A DNA stretch of 64,000 nucleotides, taken from Polytrichum commune (taxonomy: Eukaryota > Streptophyta > Polytrichopsida > Polytrichales > Polytrichaceae). The notes under the pieces were generated by a model. That model saw nothing but the letters and a program-made list of their open reading frames with translations, did no database searches and was not told the DNA's origin. Shown here one piece after another: positions 12,121-25,164 of this stretch (position 1 is its first letter; the number at the start of each line of letters is the position of its first letter). The stretch is from NCBI GenBank assembly GCA_950295325.1, contig OX485807.1:5894501-5958500 (forward strand). Direction: 5' to 3'. The position numbers and the translations under genes were made by a program.

Positions 12121-12780
12121 TCAACACATTTTTTGTGATAGTTGAAAGTATTGAGCCAAATATTTTACAAAAAATGTTTTGCCACTTCCAGGTGTACCAA
12201 TTAGAATGTGCAATCCTAAAGAATTATGAAGAATATTATTAAGTACATATTGTTGCTCATTTGAAAAAGTCATATCAGAAATGTGGATGCCCAAACAATG
12301 ATGTTCGTGTGGTATTCCTTGATACAATGCATGCATATATGATTCTATCAATGAAATTTCACGGTTTTGAATGAACAGTGGATCGAGAAATGAATAGTCT
12401 TGTAGCAATTGGTCAAGAATGAAAGATTGTTTTCTGTCTCAATAAGGTTTTTTTGTACGTATTCCAATATATGTTTTTGCATTGCTTGCACATCAGAAGG
12501 TATGCCCTAATTGTAACATTCCAAAATGTAGTTTGTGTTCGTATTTTGGTCTAATATAAACTCTCTTTCATCTCTAAAGCAAACATTATGAAGAAAAATG
12601 TTGAAGAAAAATGTTGAAGAAAAATTCCTTTGTAATATGCGTGGGATAAAAATCAGTAAACCTAGTTAGCTTCGATGTCTCATACAAATAAAATCCAAAC
12701 ATGTCAATCCCATAGCATTTGCCATTAGGCCTTTGTATTCTCTCCGGTTCACATCTCTCAAAATACAAAAAAATGTCATG
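12121..12780 (-). pseudogene. PIF1/Helitron-type helicase relic
   Basis: Two broken minus-strand frames belong together. The upstream one (12586-12768) reads YFERCEPERIQ and GIDMFGFYLYETSK. The downstream one (12121-12408) reads FSNEQQYVLNNIL and then the Walker A motif GTPGSGKTFFVKYLAQYF. Stops and frame changes separate them and the rest of the helicase core is missing. This order and wording match the helicase domain of plant Helitron/PIF1-like elements. Parts of the rest of 10.4-13.1 kb may belong to the same dead element, including the unassigned frame at 10380-10664, but I cannot recognise them. Confidence 0.6.
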
Positions 12781-13099
12781 TTCTCAAAATCAAGTGGTCT
12801 ATTGCAGTATGCATTAATAAAATGGAATCCTAGTACTATTGATTTTGTAACAATTATTGTTTGTAGAAAAGGGGGCTTTGAATTAATATATCGTACTGTT
12901 GTGCTCTTCTACACTATTGGAATGTAAAGGCAAGCCAACATAGCTTCTGCAGGCGAGATTGGCTTGGCTATTATAGGTGAAGATATCAAATTAATTGAGT
13001 GTCTGATGCTCCTTGAATGCCTTATCGTTCAACGTTGGTTTTGTCTAATTGTATCGCACCACGTGGCTCACATTTCATTGCATATTTGAGTAATAATAT

Positions 13100-14100
13100 G
13101 ACCAGTACGCAGTGTTGATCCTTTTGTATATTCATATGTACACCCCAAAGAAGCAAAATGGATGCATGGTATGGACCAACGTTTCGGTCCTCGGTACGGG
13201 GTCTATAATAATTCCATCTTCTTGATTATGTGTTATATGTTGTTTTTGCTTCTGTATGAGCAGGGAATGTGTTGCACACGTCTCTATGGATGCCCGAAAC
13301 ACCATAGATACTAGGGGGACCCCAAAGTGACACTTGGGACTTGTGGCGCGGTTGGTGAGAGGGCCCAAATGATCCTAGTGTGGGTGAGGGCCCCGGGCGT
13401 TGGGGACGCCTCCCACCCACGAAGACTAGGAGGCATAAGGATAAGGTCATCAACTATGCGTAGCTTATAGCGTGTAGATTCTAGAATGCTCAAGAACACC
13501 TCAATCGAAGGTGTGAGCTAGGAGTTATGGCAATTTGAGTGGGGCGTTGTCCCAGGACAACGCCATGGTACAACAGTGGTCTGGAAGTGGCTCCCGGGAC
13601 TGCTAAGGTTTGAATAGGTATAACTTCTTCAATACTTGTCCAAACAGGGGCGTCTACGTGAAGCGTAGATAAAGATGGAGTGGTCGTTTGTTAGCATCAG
13701 AGCTCATATAAAGAAGTTATGATGGTTTGAAGCTGCTAGGGGCTTCTAGACCCAGCGGCTAAGGAGAAATGTCTACTTGGCCCCAACTCTTGGTAGAGAG
13801 ACAAAAGGTTTCTTGAAGATGGGGTAGGGGCCCCGCCTAGAGACCTAGAGGTTTATATGGGTGAGGTGGTGTGGCCTCACCCACCCGAGGCCAAACGACA
13901 CGGCCTTCATGGGCTTTAGCCTAATGTGAGGGCATAGTTGCATAATATGGTTCAGGTTGTTGTAATGTTGCTTTGGCAATGCGATGATCAATATAAGATT
14001 GAACTTCCATGAATGGAAGTCCACATCTAAGAATTGGTTACCGATTAAGGGGCGAGTCCCGAAAGTAAAGTAGGAAGTTTGGCCATGTAAAAGTTAATGT
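13100..14100. other. GC-richer spacer block, possible old LTR
   Basis: This stretch is visibly richer in G and C than its surroundings (for example GAGGGCCCCGGGCGTTGGGG near 13387) and has no credible frame. It may be a remnant of an LTR retrotransposon, but no paired LTR, primer-binding site or gag-pol fragment could be identified. Confidence 0.25.
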
Positions 14101-14152
14101 AAAACATAAGATATTATGAAAAGAGCATTTTCTAGCCTTCATTTTTTGGATT

Positions 14153-14298
14153 GGGATTACATAACATTATTCAAATCCATAACAACGTTTTGTGGGACTA
14201 ACAGTCTAAATGTGGAGAATATCCAGAATTATTCCATGAAATAATGTCGATCTCACAAAACATTGTTATGCATATGAATAATGTTATGTAATGATCCC
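14153..14298. mobile_element. MITE with about 46-bp terminal inverted repeats
   Basis: The left end GGGATTACATAACATTATTC (14153) is matched by a right end ending near 14298 whose reverse complement begins GGGATCATTACATAACATTA. Pairing continues through CATAACAACGTTTTGTGGGA versus CATAACAATGTTTTGTGAGA. The centre is only about 50 bp. There is no coding capacity. Confidence 0.7.
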
Positions 14299-14309
14299 AT
14301 CTTTATTAT

Positions 14310-17300
14310 GAAACACATTTTCATGTGGACAATGTCACAACTACCATTTCAAAGCTTTTGAACACTCGGTTGATGATTCGCTAATGACTATGGCATGTTG
14401 AGCGGATTATGCAATAGTGGTCATAGACGTTAATTCCAAATGCATGGTATAACGGGCTTGGACGACACATGCCCAAACTACTCTTATTATGATGGGCATA
14501 TGGGTGCAAGCACAATAAAGTGGATAGCTCCTGATCCTTGCCTAGTGTTCAGTGAAAGTGATTCATAACTATACACTAACTTTGAATTTTGTGAAAAAAA
14601 AATTATAAACATTTTAAAAACATGTTGATCTACAAAGCCAAGCAAATTATGATGACAAAAAAAATTCCAAGAAAAATCTACATATTTTAGAAGACGATAC
14701 AAATGGTGTGCAAGTAGGTGATATTGAACAAGTGATTGTCTAAATTTTGTTTAAAGTACCATAAAATTACATTAAATTGATGATTTGCCACAATGTTTTG
14801 TGATGATGCCCTCAAGTAGGTAATGAATTCAAGGAATATGAAAGAAACTTCCAACTTCAAAATAGTTAAGGCCATGAAATTTACGTTCAAAACCAAACTC
14901 AACCATTTGCTTTTGAGCATCACTTTTAATAATAAATATTGAAGATCTCAACTTGATTTTCTACATTTGAGTATTCAACACAACAACAAAGGTCATCATG
15001 AAAAGAAATCCAATTTAAACAACGCTTTGCAACTACTTTTAGGCCTTTGACCAAAAGAATGGTGGTTTTAGTATACTGGAGCATTTTTTTGGTCCACTTT
15101 ACCATGCTTGCACCCATATGTATAGTGTGGCTTACCCTTCATGTCTTTATAGTGCAACCTACGCTATACACCTTCACACATGGAAAAGAATATGCAACGT
15201 TCAAGCACTCACTATGTTCTCATTGCACCCAAATGGCTAATAGTTAGGAGATGATCTTGGTATCTATAGCCTAAGAGCACATATACATATATATAGTCCT
15301 ATGATGATACATATATCGTACCAAAATCGGCATGTAAAATCTTGGACATCCTCCGATTGTTTTGTATTGTTTGGGTATACATCTCTCTCCACACTTGAGA
15401 GCACCGCACAATAGCGTACCATACATTAGGCACTATTTTCCTCAAGTCTTGGTGAGTAGTGATTATGCTTCGAAATCTCCCCAGACACTAGCACAATGAC
15501 CATAACTGATGCGTAGGAGGTCAATGCTTACCAAATTGTGTACAAGCTATTTTGTGTGTAAACGGTCATCAACAGTAAAATTGTTGAAATTATAACCAAA
15601 ATGAAACTCAAGATTGTCGTCACATCCAGAGCCAAGAAATTGAAGTGTGGCGTGGGCAAATCTAGGAGTATAAGTTGACAATATTTGAAATATCCAATCT
15701 AAATAGGTGTGGGCTTCAGGCGTTAGGGCAAATTTCGAATCAAGTAGAGAAATCAACAACTTCATAATTATAATATGTAGATCCAACAATCCCTTCAATC
15801 TCCACGTAAACCCAAAGACTCAAAAGTGCAACATATGTTTTGAAACCAAGGTTTAAAACAAACAACTTGAGTTCACTTAAGTCAACCCATTGATGAATTT
15901 ACCATGTACTCCCCGATCCCAAAGCAAATCCCAATGTGGGTCCCACCATGTGTGCTCATTAACTGCCTATGTTATATGACAAATTGACCTAAAAATATCA
16001 CATCACGAGCATTGTAGTCACAGTATCGGGGTAGATTAATACTATAAAGTTTAGTTAATAGGAAATGTGTCATATAATCAAGGTATTGTATCATCAGGGT
16101 TATACTTGTATTTGTAGCTAAATATATATATTGTAACTACACTTCTTGAAATGGTTGACATCCTGATGTTGTTAGAGCATCACCACCCATGATGAAGCCG
16201 AACTGCAAAACTTTAGGCACAAAATAGAGTTTCATCAGAGGTTAATTTGGGTAGGAGGCATATGCCCCACCCACAAGCTCGCTTTTCAATCCAACTTCAG
16301 CATTCACCTTGAAAGCATGTGAAAAATTAACATGTAAATGTTGTCATTAACACAGTAACAACTCCCAAACATTGTGCAGGAAGGTTTTTGGGCATAGTCG
16401 ATGGAGACTCTAGAGTTCCCAAATCCAACTAGCAACATGTTCACATCTTTTGGTTTTTCTTTTGTAATATAAAGTATATCCTCTAGATTATGGGATAATG
16501 TTCGGTAATTTTCCTGAAGTACTAAACTTCAATCGGATACTTCTGAAACACAACCAATTCATCCATAACTAGCTGTCGGTTCTCCCCTTTCATTAAATGC
16601 AATTTTTTTTGCAAGATAAATGTACTATTTCACTCACTTACATATAATATTGCTCACTTGCTATTTACAACCTCTATAAATTGCTATTTTTTGTCCAAAT
16701 TCAATCATCCATGGCCATATTTCATCACAAGTTTTAGGGCTTTCGAAGTATGTTCAAAAGTATGTGTATTATGGCCTCACAATTTCATGGACGCTCTTGG
16801 CTCCTGTGGGACCTCCACCTTGTGTATAGTAGATCTATTCATTTTTGTTTCAAGCTTTTGAATCCTGGAGTTCTGATTGATTCAAGTTTATGTATGGCAA
16901 CCTTGTTGAGCTCTTTGTTTGACATTATTTTTTTGGCTTGCACAAGGAAGTTGGTTTAGATTGTTTTACATCTCATCTATTGAATTCGTTGTGTGATGAA
17001 GGTTTAGGATAAATTCTTTAGATTTTTCTAAGATAATCGGTAATTCTCCTGAAGTTTCGACTCCAACCGGTTAATTCCTAAACTCAACCGGATCATCTAT
17101 AACTAACCGCCGGTTCTCCCTGGACCCTAATTTGGTTCGTTCAGAGGAGGAGAAAAAAAAACAAAAAAACAACAACATGGCAAAATCACCATCCCTTTTT
17201 TTTTTTTCTTGTGGTAAGTTTTTTCTCTCTTGTCTTATTCTCGTTTCGTTGCGGTTTAGGTTAGCTTGTCCATGCAAACTTGCTATGTTTTGTAGGACAT

Positions 17301-18140
17301 TCACTGCATTGAGGCAACCCTCGGTGTTTAGTTCATCCGTTTTACAAATGGGTGGGGCAATTCCAGACTAGACTACTACTCTACATCCTTTTTTTCCAGT
17401 TTAGTCTTCGATGGGTAGCAATGCTCTTAAATATTTACATTCATATACACAACATGAGTGCTCTTGGTGATAAAAGGTACGAAGTATACTTTGATCATGA
17501 ATGTCACATATAATATGTTTTATGTTTATCCTTGAGATAAGATCATGTGCTAAAGAAAGTTTCAAAACCCCAATTTAAAACAAAATAATTTCAAGACTTG
17601 GTGAAGCTCGTGAAATTTGTGTATATGTGTTGTACATTGAGATCTTAAATCCCCCATACGCTTTTGAAGCCCAAGTTGGGCCTTTCGGTACATACAATAT
17701 TTTGAAATTGTACAACATGACTACAAATTGTAACATGACTTTTTGGTAGATAATGATAGGTTGTTGTCTTGTAAGGTTATTCTTCCTTACACTTTGACAC
17801 AAAACAACTTGGAAAGAGTTTAATGAACATTTCACATCATCCAATTGAAATAGAGAATACAAAACTAGTATGAACATGCTAAGAAACATTTAGGGCCTAA
17901 GGGTTAACTTGATCACATTTGCCTTGATACCTTAGAGAAGCATTCATCCACTCATTCATCCATTCATCCATCCCAAAGATGGAGGGAGTCAATGGGAGAG
18001 ATTCTTGTTCCTTCGGCGAGCAGGGTGAGGCGACGAAGGCAAAGTTAGGGTTAGGCGCTCTGTGGGGATGGTGGAAGTGTGACTTGCAACTGGGGGTGCA
18101 TACGAAACGGTGAATCTCCATCTGATGCTGTGAACAACAA
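14310..18140. other. AT-rich spacer upstream of NAA10
   Basis: Short open frames on both strands show no family features. The last few hundred bases should hold the NAA10 promoter and 5' leader. TTAGGGTTAGG at about 18045 resembles, but does not match, the plant telo-box seen upstream of many translation-associated genes. Confidence 0.4.
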
Positions 18141-18217
18141 GAAACATTTCATTGCACGAAGACTTCAAGATTGCAGGTAATTTCACGCGGAAGCGGGGGT
18201 TTGAGAAGCCGACAGCC

Positions 18218-18712
18218 ATGGTGTGCATTCGGCAAGCAACCGTGGACGACCTCCTGGCGATGCAGAGCTGCAACTTGATGTGCTTACCGGAGAATTACCA
18301 GATGAAGTACTACTTCTACCACATCCTATCATGGCCGCAGCTTCTGTACGTGGCAGAGGATTATAACAAAAAGATTGTAGGTTACGTGTTGGCGAAGATG
18401 GAGGAGGACGCTGCAGAGACACATGGACACATCACATCCTTGGCAGTCCTAAGGACGCACCGCAAGTTAGGGTTAGCCACCAAGCTGATGACGGCCGCGC
18501 AGCAATGCATGCAAGAGGTTTTTGGAGCGGAATATGTGTCGTTGCATGTGAGGAAGAGCAATCGTGCCGCCTTCCATCTCTATACCGAGACTTTGGGATA
18601 TAAGATCACGGATGTTGAGGCCAAGTATTATGCAGATGGTGAGGATGCTTATGACATGCGTAAGAACTTGAAACCTAAGGCAGAGGACGCTGGACCTGAT
18701 GCTAAAGCTTAG
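18218..18712 (+). CDS. NAA10: N-alpha-acetyltransferase catalytic subunit NAA10 (NatA)
   Basis: Single-exon gene of 164 residues. The frame is open upstream, but family members begin MVCIRQAT or similar, so the ATG at 18218 is the start. This is a GNAT-fold enzyme that acetylates the N-termini of nascent proteins after methionine removal, working on the ribosome with the auxiliary subunit NAA15. Visible features are the substrate-loop motif LPENYQ (23-28), the [10 protein letters not shown] strand (39-48), the acetyl-CoA-binding signature RKLGLA (82-87, the R/Q-x-x-G-x-G/A type) and the conserved end [13 protein letters not shown] followed by [13 protein letters not shown]. The acidic/lysine tail is short. 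Length and motifs match plant and animal NAA10 closely. The absence of introns across the whole catalytic domain is unusual for a plant housekeeping gene and may mean a retrocopy that replaced the parent. Confidence 0.95.
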   Translation: MVCIRQATVDDLLAMQSCNLMCLPENYQMKYYFYHILSWPQLLYVAEDYNKKIVGYVLAKMEEDAAETHGHITSLAVLRTHRKLGLATKLMTAAQQCMQEVFGAEYVSLHVRKSNRAAFHLYTETLGYKITDVEAKYYADGEDAYDMRKNLKPKAEDAGPDAKA

Positions 18713-18893
18713 GTAAAATTTCGTAGGGTTTAGAGTATTAGGGTTTGTTTAGGAGTTGCAGTGAGATAGAATTCTAATTTCAAGTGTTTCCCTGTGTCAA
18801 GGATAGCTCTGATGTTTTCAGGGTTGATGCTCGGAACAGCATGTGGGCTTCAGGGCAGGGTTCTTCTGTGCGCATTAATTAGCGCCTGCGGTT

Positions 18894-19485
18894 GTGTATT
18901 TGTGCTATCTCTCACCTTCAGAGCTCAATCATTGACGTTGACGTCTTACATACCATCAGAATTGGTCACCAAAACTTGTATGTTACAATGTAGAGAATGC
19001 TTGTGGGCACCTTAGCATTGGACCGGAAGGAAATCCCAGTCTAATTCGCAGACCTCTGGTGTGGATTCTTGATTTGCATTTCTGGATGTGGGTCTGAAGG
19101 TGCTCTTCATTATGGTTATGTTGGACCTTTTGGTTTACAATTTGTTTTCCAGACATCATAGTTGGACAGGTTTTAGTTTTAGTTTTAGTTTGGAGGGTAT
19201 CCACTGTGTATTTGTGCTCGTTGACATTAACATACCGTCAGAATTGGTCACCAAAACTTGTACGTTGCGATATAAAGAGGATGCTTGTTGTCACCTTATT
19301 TACATTAGACCAGAAAGAAATCTTGGGCTAATCTGCGGGCCTCTTGGTGTGGATTCTTGAATTGTATTCCTGGATGTTAAGTATGAAAGTATTGTCCATT
19401 GTGGTCATGTTGAGAGCTTTTGGTCTACAATCACTTCATCATAATTGGACAGGTTTCAGATTTAGGGCGTTTTGAGGGTGTTGAC
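18894..19485. repeat. Tandem duplication downstream of NAA10, about 300-bp unit
   Basis: Unit 1 (18894-19205) and unit 2 (19206-about 19485) share GTGTATTTGTGCT, AGAATTGGTCACCAAAACTT, TGTGGATTCTTGA and ATAGTTGGACAGGTTT (ATAATTGGACAGGTTT in unit 2) in the same order. Divergence is moderate, with small deletions. The array starts about 180 bp after the NAA10 stop, so it probably lies in or beside the 3' UTR. No protein is conserved between the units. Confidence 0.75.
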
Positions 19486-19489
19486 AGGA

Positions 19490-21640
19490 GTTTCAATTGC
19501 TGCTTCTTGACAACAGGATTCTCATCACACTTTAAACCTAGGGCCCTTGAACACTGAGTTATTATATCAATACTCAAGAGTACAATCATGGTATTGGATA
19601 TCTTTTCTGTACAGATTTTGAATCCTTACATTTGTACCAATAACATTAGCAATACAATCTAGGGTTGAGGCTAAGTCTGGCTTTCGAGTAGTTTGAATTG
19701 AGTTGTTGTGCAAGTTATTTCAAAATTTGTATGTCATTTGGCCAAGAATTGACCCTGAATGCAAAGCTATTCATCGCTTCAGAGCACCCTGCAACTGTCT
19801 ACTGTTAGAATTCCTGGATGCTGTTGAAGCTTGGGCATTTCAAAAGCTCAGGACAGGGTCTAGGTTTTGTATGCGAATCTGGTCATGTTCCTCAGCAGAT
19901 ATAAGAGAAGTGCTGTCTTGCTCAGAGTAGGAGGCCACCTATATCTTGTGATGTGGTCCATTCATGTCAGGTTTTGTGGGAACAGTAGAAATTCTTCATG
20001 TGAAGTGAAATAGTACCTTTGAGATGGAGGTTTGGTAAGAGTGATGTTTTGAGAACAGGGCATCACAGCAGGAGGCTTGCCGAGATATGAGGGATCTCAG
20101 CATAGGAATCTTCCACATCTCTGATGTGCGGAGATTGAACTGTATGAGTAGCAAAATCCTGATTCTTGTCTCTGCTGTATTTGCAATCTATTTTCACATA
20201 CCGTATCAGGTACTGGTGATAACATGTATTCATTTCTCTTGCTTTGTGCTGTTCCATCCCCAGCCTGTTCCAGATCCACTTCCACTTGAATTCAAGATTG
20301 TAGTGTGCTGGTCACTGAAGTAGGTGTATATGCATTGTAGAAATTATGTGGAGAAGAGACAGAAATGTCCATTTTAGAGTTGGAAGCAGTTTTCATGGAG
20401 GAGCATCCTGTCAATCTGCACACTTATTTGTACCTTTCCTAGCTGTTTCCAACAGCTGGTGTATTCTGACCGTTTCTTATGAACAAGGAAGATTTCCTGA
20501 AAGCTTTGAAAATTGAGACATGTAGATTCAACATTATTGCAAGGTCCCTGCTAGCCTGGTGGAGGAAGAAACTGGATCAGGACTCTGTGACTTACATTTG
20601 CAGATTTTTACTCTTGTGGGACAGTCCAACGCTGTGATGTGTGGAGTGTGTGAGTGATTTTGAGAGTGGATCCTGGGGTCAAATGCAAACACACAGGAGG
20701 TTTGAAGGCAATGGACTATTTGGTATACTGCCCAAGGTATGTGGTCACTCTTCTTTCTTGGACACCTACATTGATTGGTAAATGACAAGGTTTCTAGTTA
20801 AGATGGGCACCAAAAACATTTGTGTTACAACAAATTGGACCAAATGCTTCAAATATAGACATTGGGAGGGCGTATGTGACCACTTGAAGAGACAGGACTT
20901 ATTTCACTCTATGTAGTTTCTTAACTCTGATTTTGAAACTTGAAATGATGCTCTATGTATTTTGTGATTGCTAAATAATATAGACATGCCTAAATCCAAC
21001 ACAAAAATAAATTTAAGTGGTATGTCGCTAGGCGCAGATCCAAGAATTGGCACCAAAAAGACATGTCTAGAAGAAACTGAATAATGTGCTAAAAAAATGC
21101 TAGTCTTTCTAAGGCTAAATATTCAACATGATTGGCTTGGACCTATAAGACCACTTAATGAGCACAGAGAATCTTCACTTCGATAATGAATAAGATATTC
21201 ATATAAGCTCTGAATTTTATGAGGCAAATAGCTATGGGCACAATTTGAATTTGCGAATCACCTCACACAAATCGTGTGTTTCATATTTACGAGACGTGGG
21301 TGCAGAGAGAAGTATCCATCTAAGGCACATCTCCCTGATGACCCTTTCCTAACCAACCCTTCCCTTTCGAAGAACATCATCATAGTGCACAAGGCATCAA
21401 CATTGAGAAGACTTTTTCCATCAAGCTCTCTACCTCTCTATGTAGTGTGAACGGGACCTTAGTATTTCAATCGTTGTCTTCTCCAATGGAGGGTAAAACC
21501 GAGATCCCCCAATCGAGGATTTTGATCCCTGAGCCAAATCCCACTCTCAAATGGAACCTATAATGTAATTTTCTAAAATGTAACATTTATTGATTTTCCA
21601 CTGAGTGCATTAGTCCAACTTTAGATCAAGGTGGACCCAT
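19490..21640. other. Spacer downstream of NAA10
   Basis: No gene recognised. The several short frames here are not conserved in any family I know. Parts near NAA10 could belong to an extended 3' transcript. Confidence 0.35.
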
Positions 21641-21644
21641 GCGA

Positions 21645-21880
21645 AGAGAGGGAATTATCACATACAAGTGTACCTCTCATTCATCCAACATGAAATCCCT
21701 GAAATAGTATGTTGTGATGATGTTACTTTTATTAGTTGATTTGACATTGGAAATAGCTTTAAAGATCCCGAATTACTGTACTTGAGGTCATTTGAGATAG
21801 ATCGACAACAAACCTAGAGGGGGTCAAGGTTTTATGTTGGATGGATGAGAGGTATGATTGTATACAATAATTTCCCCTCT
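21645..21880 (+). mobile_element. MITE family A, copy 1
   Basis: About 236 bp with long terminal inverted repeats: the left end runs GGGAATTATCACATACAAGT then ACCTCTCATTCATCCAACAT. The reverse complement of the right end runs GGGGAAATTATTGTATACAA then ACCTCTCATCCATCCAACAT. The interior carries the landmark ACAAACCTAGAGGGGGTCAA. Copies 2 and 3 lie at about 23505 and 41331. No coding capacity. Confidence 0.7.
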
Positions 21881-22059
21881 TAGATCCATCCCATGTAAGT
21901 GTGACAAGTGTACACTATAACATATTAGCTAAGCTTATGGGTCAAGACTTGTGATTGTCTCCCATACAAAGCTCACATAAATAAGTATTACACTCTAAAC
22001 TTTGTAATCTCAATCTTATTAATATGCCAACTCCTTCTCTTATATCTTGTAACCCTAGG

Positions 22060-22330
22060 GGATGAATGTTCTCAATTTAATCTCACTCCTTGTTAACACA
22101 TTTCCCTCCCATACATCACATGTTTTGAAATTAACATAAACCATTGAAGAATTCAAACCACACGCTCGCATGCATCACGTTGTCATCATTGTGATTATTG
22201 TTATTATTGCAATGTTGACTTTGTGTTATTCCATCACGTCTCATGCTACACTAATTCCCTTGTATTACGCAACCATGTTAACACTACATAGCACCTTCGT
22301 ATCTCGTGCACTTTGGTTGCCGCGAGCGTG
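22060..22330. repeat. Dispersed repeat, partner of 60195-60480
   Basis: This segment and 60195-60480 share, in order, GAATTCAAACCACA, GCATGCATCACGTTG or CATGCATCACGTTG, TTATTGCAATGTTG, GTTATTCCAT and GCACTTTGGTTGCC. They are in the same orientation. The copies are diverged and neither has coding capacity. Element type unknown. Confidence 0.65.
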
Positions 22331-23032
22331 ACTTTATGGAGTTTAGGGTGTATCAAATTCCATTATGTACTTTCGTCAGTAGAATTCATGCCAAAATAAC
22401 ATTTTTCATGTTGTTGGGAATTTGCGTGTATTCCTCCTACCCTAGACGTGATGACATGCCATATGTTAATCTATCCTTCTTCTTGAGAGACACTTCAATG
22501 TACGACATTCCTTCCAAGCCCACCATCTCGGTAACATCTCATTCCTCTCTTATCTACCTTCCGAGTTGGAAGGTTGACTAGAACCTCATGCATTCAAACC
22601 CTTGTGGAGGTGTACACAATACTTTACACCTAGATCTATCAAAGAGGTTGAGTGACTCCATCCAAGGCTACCTCAAGTTCAAAGTGGTCTGCAATTTATC
22701 CATAAATTATCCACCTTGTGTTTTTGACTTTTGTACACAATATAACATTTGGGCCTTGTTCCGTTTGGGGTTGTTAGTGTTGGGAACCCCACAAAAATTA
22801 CAAGTCTAATAGCAACAATGAATGAGAGCAAGGGGTCAATGAGGGGTAGGGAAGCTAAGGTTTAAATTAGGAGAATTGGATCATGTGCACTTTTTCTTGG
22901 ACAATTCCATTGAAATTGAATTGAAACATACATTGGGCAATCAAGGCCATGAATTTCCTTTTTAGCTTGTAGTTGTATGTTAGTTTTATCTTTATTTATT
23001 TATTTTGTTATTTGATTTTCATCGAAACACAA

Positions 23033-23081
23033 CATAACATTATTTTGTTTGATTTCATTTACGGATATGAATAATGTTATG
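23033..23081. repeat. Mini inverted repeat related to the 14.15-kb MITE
   Basis: CATAACATTATT at 23033 is matched by AATAATGTTATG ending at 23081. The same 12-bp core lies in both ends of the MITE at 14153-14298. It may be an internally deleted relative. Confidence 0.4.
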
Positions 23082-23504
23082 AAAATCATAGTCTTAGAGC
23101 TTACTTAAATGGAATGTACAAGGGAAGGCGCAAGGAATGCATAATGTTAAAAGCAAGGGAGAGAGAGAGGAGTGAATCACAAGAGAGGAGAAGATGAAGG
23201 AAACAAGGATGGGAGGAAGGGAAGCTAGATTTTACTATTGTAGTAGTCATCTTTTCAACGACATGGCATATCTTAACCATTCTCTTTCTTGGAACATTAT
23301 TGTGAGAATTGTTGGGCCATTGAGTGGACCCATTGGCCACTACCTATTTAACATAACACCCAACAACAAAGAGATTGAATGCATGACATCATTGAATTTT
23401 TTCATAAAACAATTTGCTAACTCACATGACATTTTCTAAATGAGGTGAATGTGTTTATATATATGGTCACTAGCATGGGAAACTTTTGGGTGGACACCAT
23501 GTAC

Positions 23505-23737
23505 CTAATTTATCACATATGAGCATATCTCTCATTCCATCCAACATAGAACCCTTGAAATAGTATGAATATGGGAGGTTATTATTTCTAGTGGATTTAA
23601 CACCAACATTACCATTAAAGACCCCAAATTATTCTAGAACAAGTTACCTCTAGTTGACACGACCACAAACCTATAAGGGGTAAAATTTTGATGTTGGATG
23701 AATGAGAGGTATGCTTGTATGCGATATGTCCCTCTCC
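23505..23737 (+). mobile_element. MITE family A, copy 2
   Basis: Same architecture and orientation as the copy at 21645: it opens with ATCACATATGAGCATATCTC then CATTCCATCCAACAT, carries the interior landmark ACAAACCTATAAGGGGTAAA, and closes with ATGTTGGATGAATGAGAGGT. Its ends are more diverged than those of copy 1. Confidence 0.65.
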
Positions 23738-24235
23738 CTTCAATTCACTTCCCAATGGAATTATCACACTCATAGCCAATTTTCTTGGAGTCTTGTTCAT
23801 GATGTGTCGGGCTTTCTAGTGGTATGTTTGGACAATGGTAATTACCCTCCTTCCTACCTACCCCTCATCTTCCTATTGCGTCAAGTAAACTAGTGTAAGA
23901 CTCCAAAAGTTGACTCGCTATGTCTGGTAAGGTAGGAGTACCTTAAACCAAGACATCACCCAAAACCAACACCTTCAAATCTACAATCATCCAATGTTTT
24001 TTACAAGGAATGACAAATAATGTTAGGTTAACATTTTGTGTTAGTGACACTACTCCAAGGTTTACAATTAGTATTGAGCAATACAATTAGAATTGGTGAC
24101 ACTAAATACCATATTTAGTGTAGTTTCCTGCATCACCCTATGCTACTTGGTGGGAAACCAACCCCACATTCATAGGTGGTAATTGGGCCTCATACACTGA
24201 TCATCTAATATGTGAAGGTGAAGATCTATAAGGTA

Positions 24236-24430
24236 GATGGGTCTTAGGTGGCTCGTTTCTTAATCGAACCCTTATTATTTGATTGGTATGTGGTTCAATG
24301 AGAATCAAAGAGCAAACATCATAAAGACCCATGTTTAAAAAAAATATTGGATTACATCTTCAAATATTTATAACTACTCTACACTCAATTGTGAATACCT
24401 TGGGAGGACTTACGTATCCATTTAAGAACC
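24236..24430. repeat. Dispersed repeat, partner of 61180-61370
   Basis: Shared landmarks with 61180-61370 in the same order are GTGGTTCAATGAGAATCAAA (there GTGGTTCGGTGAGGATCAAA), CATCATAAAGAC or TATCATAAAGAC, CTTCAAATAT, TACTCTACACTCAAT or TATTCTACACTCAAT, and GGGAGGACTT. No coding capacity. Element class unknown. Confidence 0.65.
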
Positions 24431-25164
24431 CGACAAACATGTATGAAAAATGAACCAAATAACACCCGTATACCTTACAAATCATTGTGTTGTTGTTATG
24501 TCACTTTGGCTTGACTAGCTCAACATGAAATTGGCCCCACATTATAGCCAATAATTGGTCCCCGTACACCAATCACCTAATACGCAAATATGGAAATCCA
24601 TACAATACAAGGTAAGAAATACACTCCCCTGTCACCTAGTAAACATGATCAGCGTAAGGAAGAACGGGCTCTCATTCACGTTGGTGCAAATAATAAACAT
24701 CAATGTTATTTTAATGTTATTTTAATTTTATCCATACAATCCATATTGCTGTTTGTTGCACTCTGGCTTGATGACTCAGTGTGCTAAGGGGAAAAAGATA
24801 AAAGAAAAGGAAAAAAGCAAAAGAAAAGCAAAAGGACAAAGGACAAAGGCAGGCAGCGGTGGATTGTGTATACGTGTCAAAGTAACAAATCAACAACACA
24901 AGTCTGACCTCACTTATTGATGTAAAAGTTTAGAGTTTCTCTTTCCTTTCCATTCCACCTTCAAAACTTCCCCACACTCTTCGGTCTGACCTAGGAGCAC
25001 ATGCCACGCAACGAAAGCTCACTCACCTTCCATCATCACCATATCACAGCAATTGTAAGTAAGTTAAGTTTAAGTTAGCCCATTGCCGCATTCCACGTGA
25101 ACTTTTGTGATCCAGGCGGCACGCTTTCCCCAAAGACTGGTTGCTACATCCTCGCCAAGTTACA

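Noticed and set aside
13100-14100. Possible solo LTR
   Set aside because: GC-rich and gene-free, but no TG...CA ends, target duplication or primer-binding site could be defined.
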